This document shows positions 1 to 6,061 of a stretch of 10,154 nucleotides of DNA, in pieces; within the stretch, counting starts at the first letter, position 1, and each line of letters begins with the position of its first letter. Both the position numbers and the translations under genes were made by a program. This DNA is from Anaerolineales bacterium (GTDB lineage Bacteria > Chloroflexota > Anaerolineae > Anaerolineales > Villigracilaceae). A model generated the notes under the pieces. That model was given only the letters and a program-made list of their open reading frames with translations. It searched no databases and was not told where the DNA came from. The DNA is taken from positions 1-10,154 of the forward strand of contig JAICQC010000147.1 in NCBI GenBank assembly GCA_025938055.1. The letters are read 5' to 3'.

Positions 1-1
1 C

Positions 2-463
2 TGGGGCAACGAAATGGACTGGAACATCCAGGTGGATGTAAGGTCGGCAAGGCATGTCATCGAACACTCGGATCCGACACTCATTCCGCTCTCGGTCACA
101 GTAGAAACCGCGCTGCGAAGAGTCTATCTCTCGGATTTGAGAGCGTCGGGAGCCTTGGGACAGCTGATTGCAAGGCAAGCCGAAGCCTTCGCGCTGGACG
201 AGCAAAACGAAGCCAAATATGGACAGACCTGTGAAGGACTGCCGGATGACCTTATTAACTTCCAGCATGATGGACTTGCCTGCGCGATCGCCATGGGATG
301 GAATGATGGAATTGAGGTCAAGGAATTTCCTTTGAAGCTGGAGGAAAAAGATGGCTGGCTCCATGAGCGCCTCGATCCTGCGGGAACACCTATATACCTC
401 GTTACAAAAGTAGGTGGATCGCGCTTCAACGAATTTTGGCTACAGAAACTATTGAAAAGGTAA
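2..463 (+). CDS. Nucleoside hydrolase (IU family), C-terminal part
   Basis: This is the C-terminal part of an inosine/uridine-preferring nucleoside hydrolase, an enzyme that cleaves the N-glycosidic bond of ribonucleosides to free base and ribose in purine or pyrimidine salvage. The reading frame is open to the left edge, so the true start lies outside the window; the ATG at 14 is internal. The first visible residues (NEMDWNIQVD) fit the family's E-F/W-N substrate-binding segment followed by a conserved Asp. Further on, the NFQHDGLACA segment carries the His (266-268) and Asp (269-271) that in characterised members act in leaving-group protonation and Ca2+ coordination. The N-terminal DxDxxxDD metal site is not visible. 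The end of the gene looks intact. The next gene begins 9 bases after the stop, so co-transcription with the GNAT-like pair is likely. The base specificity cannot be read from this part. Confidence 0.82.
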   Translation, partial: WGNEMDWNIQVDVRSARHVIEHSDPTLIPLSVTVETALRRVYLSDLRASGALGQLIARQAEAFALDEQNEAKYGQTCEGLPDDLINFQHDGLACAIAMGWNDGIEVKEFPLKLEEKDGWLHERLDPAGTPIYLVTKVGGSRFNEFWLQKLLKR

Positions 464-472
464 AATAATCAT

Positions 473-1228
473 ATGGACACAACACGTTTTCAAATCATCC
501 AACCTGACGATCTCCCCGATTACCGCGATCGGGCAGGCGACATCGGGGAAGCCTCCTGGCCCGAGTTCATGATGCATGACTTGGTCGCGAACGAAAACTG
601 GCATGAACTATTCGACCGTTTCAGTGAATATCAATTTGCCATGCTCGATACAGAAACGGAGCGGATGGCAGCGATGGGAAACAGCCTTCCGTTTCACTGG
701 GATCGTCCGCTCGAGGAACTGCCGGAACGCGGCTGGGACTGGGTCTTCCTCAAAGCGGTGGCGGATCACCAGAACGGTGTGGAGCCCAACGTCCAATCTG
801 CGATACAGATCGCGATCCATCCCGATTATCGAAGCCAGAAACTGAGCACTGGCATGGTCAAGGCTATGCGTGCCATCGGTCAATCGAGGGCATTCAAGTA
901 TCTTGTCGCGCCGGTGCGACCAAACCAGAAGAGCAAGTACCCGCTGATCAGCGTTGATGATTACATCAAATGGACCGACAGCGAAGGCTTGCCCTTCGAC
1001 GCCTGGCTGCGAGTCCATGCACGGCTGGGCGCGCGGATCATCAAGCCCTGTCATGAGGCAATGAAGATTCACGGCACACGCGCCGAGTGGGAGGAATGGA
1101 CAGGGATGAAATTCCCCCAGAGCGGGACCTACTTTATCCCCGGCGCTCTCAACCCAATGGAAATGGACGTCGAAAAAGACGAGGGTATTTATATTGAACC
1201 GAACGTCTGGGTGGTACACGAGCTATGA
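473..1228 (+). CDS. GNAT-like protein, tandem paralog 1
   Basis: A 251-residue soluble protein, first of two tandem copies. I do not recognise a characterised member. Residues 110-135 (IQIAIHPDYRSQKLS and the helix after it) look like GNAT motif A: a beta strand, a loop and the start of an alpha helix. The loop normally reads Q/R-x-x-G-x-G/A and binds the acetyl-CoA pyrophosphate. Here it reads RSQKLS, with Lys in place of the central Gly, so acetyl-CoA binding may be weakened or altered. Other blocks shared with the paralog are WPEFM-HD near residue 29, GWDW near 87, KSKYPL near 153, FDAWLRVH near 175, GTRAEW near 201 and EGIYIEPNVW near 237. A purine-rich AAAAGG lies 12 bases before the ATG. 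The stop overlaps the next start as ATGA. An acyltransferase role is an inference from fold resemblance, and the substrate is unknown. Confidence 0.72.
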   Translation: MDTTRFQIIQPDDLPDYRDRAGDIGEASWPEFMMHDLVANENWHELFDRFSEYQFAMLDTETERMAAMGNSLPFHWDRPLEELPERGWDWVFLKAVADHQNGVEPNVQSAIQIAIHPDYRSQKLSTGMVKAMRAIGQSRAFKYLVAPVRPNQKSKYPLISVDDYIKWTDSEGLPFDAWLRVHARLGARIIKPCHEAMKIHGTRAEWEEWTGMKFPQSGTYFIPGALNPMEMDVEKDEGIYIEPNVWVVHEL

Positions 1229-1980
1229 GCACTGAACGCTTTCAAGTCATTACCCCTTCTCACGCGGATTACCGTAACCTCGTGCGCGGACTGACCAGGG
1301 AGGTCTGGCCCGAGTTCATGCTGCATGACGCGGTTGCGAATGAACTCTGGCATGAATTGCTGGATCGTTTCCCGAATTACCAACTGGCATTACTCGATAA
1401 AGCGAAAAACCGCGTCGCCGGAATGGCAAACAGTTTTCCCATCAGGTGGGATGACAGCCTGGAAGACCTCCCGCAAGACGGCTGGGATTGGGCTTTCCAG
1501 GAGGCAGTAAAAAATCACAAAAATGGAGTTATCCCCAATTACCATTGTGCGATCCAGATAGTCCTCCGTCACGAATACCAAGGGCAGGGATTGAGTCAGC
1601 CAATGGTCAGGGCGGTCCGTGCGGTGAGCAAAGCGCAGGGATTGCAAGCATTGATTATTCCTATCCGTCCGAGCGAGAAAAGCAAATATCCGCTGACCAG
1701 CCCGGATGACTACATACGCTGGAAAACAGAGGAAGGTTTCCCATTTGACGCATGGCTGCGAGTCCATGTGCGCGCGGGAGCAACAGTCATCAAGGTTTGC
1801 CACGAGTCAAAGACCATCCGTGGCACGCGTGCCGAGTGGGAAAATTGGACGGGATTGAAAATTCCGCAAAGTGGACAGTACATCATCGATGGCGCGCTCA
1901 ACCCGATCGATGTAAACCTTGAAAAGGATGAGGGCATCTATATCGAACCAAACGTCTGGATCGTGCATGCAGTAGGGTAG
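1225..1980 (+). CDS. GNAT-like protein, tandem paralog 2
   Basis: Second copy of the pair, also 251 residues and alignable with copy 1 over its whole length with almost no gaps. It most likely arose by local gene duplication. The GNAT motif A is better preserved than in copy 1: strand IQIVLRHEY (about residues 110-118) followed by QGQGLS (119-124), which keeps the loop glycine. The C-terminal third (FDAWLRVH, GTRAEWENWTG, KDEGIYIEPNVW) is the most similar part between the copies and is probably the substrate-side half. The start overlaps the previous stop by four bases (ATGA), which implies translational coupling. No strong Shine-Dalgarno sequence is visible, only a GGTGG within copy 1. The stop at 1978-1980 is immediately followed by the promoter-like TATAAT of the next gene. 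The likely role is acyl-CoA-dependent transfer to an unknown acceptor. The link with the nucleoside hydrolase is only positional. Confidence 0.75.
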   Translation: MSTERFQVITPSHADYRNLVRGLTREVWPEFMLHDAVANELWHELLDRFPNYQLALLDKAKNRVAGMANSFPIRWDDSLEDLPQDGWDWAFQEAVKNHKNGVIPNYHCAIQIVLRHEYQGQGLSQPMVRAVRAVSKAQGLQALIIPIRPSEKSKYPLTSPDDYIRWKTEEGFPFDAWLRVHVRAGATVIKVCHESKTIRGTRAEWENWTGLKIPQSGQYIIDGALNPIDVNLEKDEGIYIEPNVWIVHAVG

Positions 1981-1982
1981 CG

Positions 1983-1988
1983 TATAAT
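1983..1988 (+). promoter_or_regulatory. Candidate -10 element for the 3D-domain lipoprotein gene
   Basis: A perfect TATAAT lies 7 bases before the ATG at 1996. The predicted transcription start would fall at about 1995-1996, on or next to the start codon, so the mRNA would have little or no leader. No Shine-Dalgarno sequence is present between the box and the ATG, which fits a leaderless message. No good -35 box is seen at the expected position (1960-1965 reads ATCGTG). Confidence 0.45.
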
Positions 1989-1995
1989 TACTTCT

Positions 1996-3189
1996 ATGAG
2001 ATTCGCCCACTTGCTGGCGTTCACATTCGCTTTCTTTTTACTTGCCTGCCAGCCGATTGTTTCTCCCACCGTCACGATCATTGACAATGAACAGATCATC
2101 ACGCTCCAAACGGACGAACGCGCTCCTTCTGCATTGCTAAATAAGGCAGGAATTACCCTTAATCCCGGCGACAGCCTGCTCCTCAACGGACTCCCCGTTA
2201 CCCTCGACCAGCCAATTACCAATTACCCAGTTACTCTCCAACTCCGCCGTGCAATACCCATAACGATCATCGCACCTGAGGGCGAGCAAAAAATCCGATC
2301 ATCTGCTTTCAGCGTCGGGGAAGCACTGCATGAAACATCAGTACGGCTACGCGCAGGAGATAAGGTTACTTTAACTCTTAATTCTCCAATCTCGAGTTCC
2401 CCAATCTCCATTCTTCCATCGCGCGACCTCACCATCACATCCGACGGAAAAACCGTCGCAACGACCTCCTCCGCTCAGACTGTCGGCGAGGCGCTGGCTG
2501 AGGCTGGGATTCCCCTCATCGGTCTGGATTACAGCCTTCCCGCAGAGAATGAACCGCTGCCTTCGAATGGGCAGATCCGCGTGGTGCGCGCGACCGAATC
2601 CATGCAGCTTGCGCAGAAACCCATCCCGTTCGAGAGCGAACTGCAGGCTTCCGCGGATGTGCCGCTCGATACAACCCAGATCCTGCAGCCCGGCGAACCT
2701 GGTCTCATCGTCCAGCGTATACGCATCCGCTATGAAGATGGGCAGGAGGTCTCACGCCTCACGGAAGACGAGACGCTCGTACGTCCGCCGAAGACGCGAA
2801 TCCTCGCTTATGGGACCAAGATCGAGGTTAAGACCGCAGTCGTAGATGGGCAGAACATCGAATACTGGCGCGCGGTGCAGATGTACGCCACATCGTATTC
2901 GCCATGCCGCTCGGGCGCCGATCGGTGCTATCCCGGCACATCCAGCGGCAAGAGCCTGCGAAAGGGAATGGTGGCGATGCGCTATAGCTGGTATCTCAAC
3001 ATGCAGGGACAGCAGCTGTACATTCCGGGCTACGGGTTTGCCACAGTCGAAGATGTCTGCGGCGGCTGTGTAGGCAGGCCGTGGATCGACCTTGGGTTCA
3101 GCGACAATAACTTTGAACCCTGGCATTCCTGGGTCACGGTGTATTTTTTGACACCGGTACCGGCGAATGTAATTCATGTTCTGGAGTAA
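1996..3189 (+). CDS. Lipoprotein with DUF348 repeats, G5 and 3D domains (YabE-like)
   Basis: A 397-residue exported protein. Residues 1-17 form a lipoprotein signal with lipobox LLAC (Cys18), so the mature protein is probably anchored on the outer face of the cytoplasmic membrane. Three DUF348 ubiquitin-like modules can be read at about 26-66, 82-125 and 144-186; the last two share a VGEALxE core. A G5 domain, often associated with binding of wall sugars, covers about 198-278. A 3D domain, related to the double-psi-barrel fold of MltA and resuscitation-factor proteins, covers about 294-388. Of the three aspartates that name the 3D family, those in VEDV (353) and WIDLG (365) are present, but the first is missing (MVAMRYSWY). 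Four cysteines sit in the 3D region (304, 311, 355, 358), including a CGGC pair. A role in peptidoglycan remodelling is inferred from YabE/YocH relatives. Both linkers between DUF348 modules are encoded by short repeats. Confidence 0.85.
   Translation: MRFAHLLAFTFAFFLLACQPIVSPTVTIIDNEQIITLQTDERAPSALLNKAGITLNPGDSLLLNGLPVTLDQPITNYPVTLQLRRAIPITIIAPEGEQKIRSSAFSVGEALHETSVRLRAGDKVTLTLNSPISSSPISILPSRDLTITSDGKTVATTSSAQTVGEALAEAGIPLIGLDYSLPAENEPLPSNGQIRVVRATESMQLAQKPIPFESELQASADVPLDTTQILQPGEPGLIVQRIRIRYEDGQEVSRLTEDETLVRPPKTRILAYGTKIEVKTAVVDGQNIEYWRAVQMYATSYSPCRSGADRCYPGTSSGKSLRKGMVAMRYSWYLNMQGQQLYIPGYGFATVEDVCGGCVGRPWIDLGFSDNNFEPWHSWVTVYFLTPVPANVIHVLE
2212..2233 (+). repeat. Short heptamer repeat in linker between DUF348 modules 1 and 2
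   Basis: Two exact copies of CCAATTA in tandem (2212-2218, 2219-2225) are followed by a degenerate CCCAGTTA (2226-2233). They lie inside the lipoprotein gene and encode the PITNYPVT linker. The base composition is unlike the surrounding coding sequence. Confidence 0.55.
2371..2421 (+). repeat. Degenerate heptamer repeat in linker between DUF348 modules 2 and 3
   Basis: The stretch reads as a row of 7-8 base units: TTAACTC, TTAATTC, TCCAATC, TCGAGTT, CCCCAATC, TCCATTC, TTCCATCG. It encodes the Ser/Pro/Ile-rich linker around SPISSSPIS (about residues 126-142). Its units resemble those at 2212-2233. Confidence 0.5.
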
Positions 3190-3312
3190 TTCGCGCTGAG
3201 CGGAGTGACGAGCGAACGTGAGGAACGTAGTCGAAGCGCACATTACATGAGAGTTCTGCGCTTCAACTGCGAGACTGGACATAATACATCCAGCCTCTCC
3301 GCTCAGCGCGAA
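3190..3312. repeat. Structured 123-bp element with 16-bp perfect terminal inverted repeats (MITE- or REP-like)
   Basis: It begins directly after the lipoprotein stop codon and ends 7 bases before the LCP start. The ends, 3190-3205 (TTCGCGCTGAGCGGAG) and 3297-3312 (CTCCGCTCAGCGCGAA), are exact reverse complements. Two inner hairpins lie between them. The first pairs 3229-3240 with 3257-3268, including an 8-bp perfect GAAGCGCA/TGCGCTTC and one mismatch. The second pairs 3271-3279 with 3289-3297 around an ATAATACA loop, as CTGGA/TCCAG plus GAG/CTC. There is no coding potential. It could be a non-autonomous mobile element, a REP/BIME-type repeat or a structured RNA in the leader of the LCP gene. 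No clear target-site duplication is seen. Confidence 0.7.
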
Positions 3313-3319
3313 AATAATT

Positions 3320-4477
3320 ATGAGTAAAACCCAAAAAGCCATTCTCTCTTTTTTATCCATTTTTGCCTGTGCCACTTTGTTCCTGGCATTCTGGCTCTGG
3401 CGGGCACAATGGCAACAGCCGCTTGGGCCCGCACTGCAGAGTACCACCCCAAGTCCGTTTCGGTTGCCTGCCACCTGGACGCCTGACCCGGATGCAATCC
3501 AAACCCTGCAGGCTGCACCTACAAATATCCCCGTCGTACAAGCCTCGCCTCTGCCAACGCTCACCCCGAACGTCGGCTTGTGCGGCGCGCCGCCGGTGAT
3601 GAACATCCTGGCGATTGGCGCAGATACGCGCGGCGACAACTACAACTACGGGCTTGCAGATGTGATCCGGCTGGTGCGAGTCAATTTTGTGAACCCGAAA
3701 GTGACGATCCTTGAATTTCCACGCGACCTGTGGGTGGAGATCCCCGACATCGCGGACAACCTCAACGGGCAGGATCACGAGAAGCTCAACCAGGCATACC
3801 TGTATGGCAACCCCGGCTTTGGATACACCGACGACCCAGCGCGCGGCCCGGGTCTGCTCGCACGCACACTCACCCTCAACTTCGGGACGCAGATCGATCA
3901 CTACGCCGCGGTCAACATGCGCACGTTCGAGAAAATTGTCAACGCGGTGGGCGGTATCGATGTCACTTTGCCGGAAACAGTGGATGGTCGCACAGCGGAG
4001 GACACCAACAAGCGCCTGCTCTTCCCGGAAGGCACACATCATCTGGACGGAACGCGTGCCCTCACGCTGGCGCGCATCCGCATCGAGGGCGGACTGGCAC
4101 GTGCAGAGAATCAAAATCGTGTGCTGTGTGCCCTGCGCGACAAAGTCACCAGTCGGGCAATTGTCACCAAGATTCCCGAACTGATCCGGGCATTTCAGGG
4201 CGCGATCCAGACCGACCTGAGCCCCGAACAGCTCAGCCAACTGGCTTGCATCGGCACACAGATTCCCTCCGGCAATATTGTCTTTGCGAGCTTTCCTGCC
4301 GAGCATTTTAAACTGACGCGCAAGTATGATCCTGTTTTCAAGAATACAGTTTCGGTCTGGGATGTCAACTTCGACACGCTCCGCAGTTATATCAGCCTGT
4401 TCCATAACGGTGCCTGGCCCAATGAAGAGACGGCTCAGCCAGAGAGTTCCGACGAGGAAAGTGTCATTTGCCAATAA
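3320..4477 (+). CDS. LCP family (LytR-CpsA-Psr) glycopolymer transferase
   Basis: A 385-residue membrane-anchored LCP protein. This family transfers polyprenyl-pyrophosphate-linked glycopolymers to peptidoglycan or other acceptors outside the membrane. Residues 1-7 are cytoplasmic, 8-27 form one transmembrane segment, and a Pro/Thr-rich spacer reaches to about 90. The LCP domain runs from about 93 to 330. Visible motifs are NILAIGADTR (95-104, with Asp102 and Arg104), ADVIRL (113-118), EFPRDLWVEIP (132-142, Arg135), EKLNQAY (154-160), VNAVGGIDV (207-215) and LDGTRALTLARIR (242-254, Arg252/Arg254). These include the Asp and Arg residues that bind the pyrophosphate in LCP structures. There is no C-terminal LytR_C domain, only a short acidic tail. 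The gene has no obvious Shine-Dalgarno sequence; its start lies 7 bases after the inverted-repeat element. It overlaps rsmA by 10 bases. Confidence 0.9.
   Translation: MSKTQKAILSFLSIFACATLFLAFWLWRAQWQQPLGPALQSTTPSPFRLPATWTPDPDAIQTLQAAPTNIPVVQASPLPTLTPNVGLCGAPPVMNILAIGADTRGDNYNYGLADVIRLVRVNFVNPKVTILEFPRDLWVEIPDIADNLNGQDHEKLNQAYLYGNPGFGYTDDPARGPGLLARTLTLNFGTQIDHYAAVNMRTFEKIVNAVGGIDVTLPETVDGRTAEDTNKRLLFPEGTHHLDGTRALTLARIRIEGGLARAENQNRVLCALRDKVTSRAIVTKIPELIRAFQGAIQTDLSPEQLSQLACIGTQIPSGNIVFASFPAEHFKLTRKYDPVFKNTVSVWDVNFDTLRSYISLFHNGAWPNEETAQPESSDEESVICQ
4454..4461 (+). promoter_or_regulatory. Shine-Dalgarno sequence deciding the rsmA TTG start
   Basis: GAGGAAAG lies inside the end of the LCP gene, 6-9 bases before TTG 4468. 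No ATG or GTG in this frame is available nearby: the ATG at 4478 is out of frame. The site therefore supports TTG as the start and implies coupling to LCP translation. Confidence 0.65.
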
Positions 4478-5301
4478 ATGAGATCCCACCACTGGATGCC
4501 GAGGCGCTGCTCCGGCGCTATCATCTGCGCGCTCACAAGGGACTTGGACAGAATTTCCTTCAGGACCCGCTGGCGCTGGAAGAGATCGTTAAAGCGGCAG
4601 AGATTCAACAAACGGATACGGTGCTGGAGATCGGTCCCGGGCTGGGAAGCCTGACGCGGTATCTGGCAGCCTCCGCCAAAGAGGTGGTGGCGGTCGAATT
4701 GGACCAGAAACTGCTCCCGCCATTGAATGCCATTCTTTCCTCCTACCAGAATGTCGGCTTAATCCACGGCGATATCCTCAAGCTTTCCCCAACGGAATTG
4801 ATCGCTGAAAAAGACTATATCGTAGTGGCTAACATTCCCTACTACATCACCTCGGCAGTGATCCGTCACCTGCTCGAAGCAGACGTAACGCCGCGCCGAA
4901 TTGTGTTGACAATCCAAAAAGAAGTTGCCCAGCGGATTTGCGCGCAGCCGGGAGACTTAAGCCTGTTGGCGTTAAGTGTGCAGGTCTATGGCAAGCCGCG
5001 TATAGCGACGCACATCCCTGCTGAGGCGTTCTTTCCTGCGCCCAAGGTCGATTCGGCAGTCCTGGTGGTGGATATTTATCCCACCCCACTGATCCAAGAA
5101 GAATTACTTGATACATTCTTTAGACTGGTCAAAGCAGGATTTAGTCAGAAGCGAAAAACGCTGCGGAATTCACTTTCCGCAGGCTTGCACATCCCGCCTT
5201 CTGATTCGGCAGAACTCCTTACAAGCGCGGGCATCGATCCACAACGCCGTGCAGAAACCTTAAGTATTCAAGAATGGGGAAATTTGTCCGAAAAACTTTA
5301 A
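4468..5301 (+). CDS. rsmA: 16S rRNA (adenine1518-N6/adenine1519-N6)-dimethyltransferase RsmA/KsgA
   Basis: A complete 277-residue RsmA (KsgA). It dimethylates two adjacent adenosines in helix 45 near the 3' end of 16S rRNA, using S-adenosylmethionine, late in small-subunit assembly. Signature segments appear in order: HKGLGQNFL (23-31), the SAM motif LEIGPGLGSLT (53-63), the acidic ribose-binding VAVELD (74-79), GDILKL (101-106), the catalytic NIPYY (122-126), PAPKVDSAVL (190-199) and FSQKRKTLRNSL (225-236). Length and domain order are normal. The start is TTG, supported by the GAGGAAAG upstream, and overlaps the LCP gene by 10 bases. Translation is thus probably coupled to LCP, an uncommon pairing of a wall enzyme with ribosome maturation. 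Only 7 bases separate its stop from the end of the convergent mannosyltransferase gene. Confidence 0.96.
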   Translation: MPINEIPPLDAEALLRRYHLRAHKGLGQNFLQDPLALEEIVKAAEIQQTDTVLEIGPGLGSLTRYLAASAKEVVAVELDQKLLPPLNAILSSYQNVGLIHGDILKLSPTELIAEKDYIVVANIPYYITSAVIRHLLEADVTPRRIVLTIQKEVAQRICAQPGDLSLLALSVQVYGKPRIATHIPAEAFFPAPKVDSAVLVVDIYPTPLIQEELLDTFFRLVKAGFSQKRKTLRNSLSAGLHIPPSDSAELLTSAGIDPQRRAETLSIQEWGNLSEKL

Positions 5302-5308
5302 AGGGGTT

Positions 5309-6061
5309 TTACTTTTCCAGCGTAGTGTCATGCTGGAGCACACGCTTGCGCAGGTCGCGATAATGCCACCAAACATCCCAGATGCGTGCCGCGGCCTCAA
5401 GTTGAATCTTCAAAGACATCTTTGACTTCCCCCAGCGACGATCCGCAAAATGGATCGGTGTTTCGACGATCTTGTATTTCATCAGATAGGCGACGTACGC
5501 CATCTCCACCAGGAAGATGTATCCATTGGAGCGAATGCGGTCCAATGGCATGCTCTGTAAAACCTCACGGCGCCACATGCGGTACCCGGTGGTCACATCG
5601 CGCAACGGGAAGCCAAGAATGGTTCGCGCGTAGAGATTTCCGAACGCCGATAAAGCCTTTCGCCAGAGGGGCCAACGGCGGGCAAGTGAGCCGCCTTCTG
5701 TGTAACGGGAGCCGATGACCACATCGCAGGTAGCGATGCGGCGTTCCATCTCTGTCAGAACGGCTGGGTCATGAGAAAAATCCGCATCCATCTGAACAAT
5801 GGCATCCGGTTTCATCTCAAATGCTTTTTTAAAACCTTCGATATAGGCGGAGCGCAGTCCTTTTTTGCCAATGCGATGTAAGACAAACACGTGATTGACA
5901 TGCTGAGCTGTCAGTTCATCGGCGATCCTGCCGGTGCCGTCGGGACTATCATCGTCAACGACCAGCACAGCCAGATCAAGTGGAAGCGATAATAAAGCGG
6001 AGACCAGTCTTGGCAGGTTCTCCGCTTCGTTATAAGTCGGTAATACTATCGTGATTCGCAT
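5309..6061 (-). CDS. Polyprenol monophosphomannose synthase (DPM1-like GT2)
   Basis: A 250-residue GT-A fold glycosyltransferase of family 2, closest to dolichyl/polyprenyl-phosphate mannose synthases. These move mannose from GDP-mannose to a polyprenyl phosphate at the cytoplasmic membrane face, giving the donor for extracytoplasmic mannosylation. Visible motifs are LPTYNEAENL (7-16), VVDDDSPDGTG (34-44, nucleotide-binding Asp), the metal-binding QMDADFSHDP (90-99), GSRYTEGG (117-124), DVTTGYRMW (155-163) and GKSKMS (211-216), which is typical of the DPM1 group. There is no C-terminal membrane domain, so it is the single-domain type. The ATG at 6061 overlaps the TGA of the upstream regulator (TGATG); a TTG one codon earlier is possible but less likely. 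Sugar specificity (mannose rather than glucose) is inferred from the motif pattern. Confidence 0.85.
   Translation of the reverse strand: MRITIVLPTYNEAENLPRLVSALLSLPLDLAVLVVDDDSPDGTGRIADELTAQHVNHVFVLHRIGKKGLRSAYIEGFKKAFEMKPDAIVQMDADFSHDPAVLTEMERRIATCDVVIGSRYTEGGSLARRWPLWRKALSAFGNLYARTILGFPLRDVTTGYRMWRREVLQSMPLDRIRSNGYIFLVEMAYVAYLMKYKIVETPIHFADRRWGKSKMSLKIQLEAAARIWDVWWHYRDLRKRVLQHDTTLEK

Noticed and set aside
608..1219. Open frame of 203 codons on the minus strand
   Set aside because: It is antisense to the first GNAT-like paralog, which is supported by its full-length similarity to the second.
3280..3285. CATAAT as a possible -10 box for the LCP gene
   Set aside because: It sits in the loop of an inner hairpin of the inverted-repeat element and has no -35 box at the right distance.
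2752..3639. Open frame of 295 codons on the minus strand
   Set aside because: It runs antisense across the 3D domain, the inverted-repeat element and the start of the LCP gene. It has no recognisable motif.
3353..4492. Long open frame of 379 codons on the minus strand
   Set aside because: It lies wholly antisense to the LCP gene, whose motifs are complete. Its translation shows no family pattern, and it is a codon-bias shadow.
5291..5310. AAAAC/GTTTT inverted sequence between the convergent rsmA and mannosyltransferase genes
   Set aside because: The stem is only five base pairs, mostly A-T, and overlaps both stop codons. It is too weak to call a terminator.
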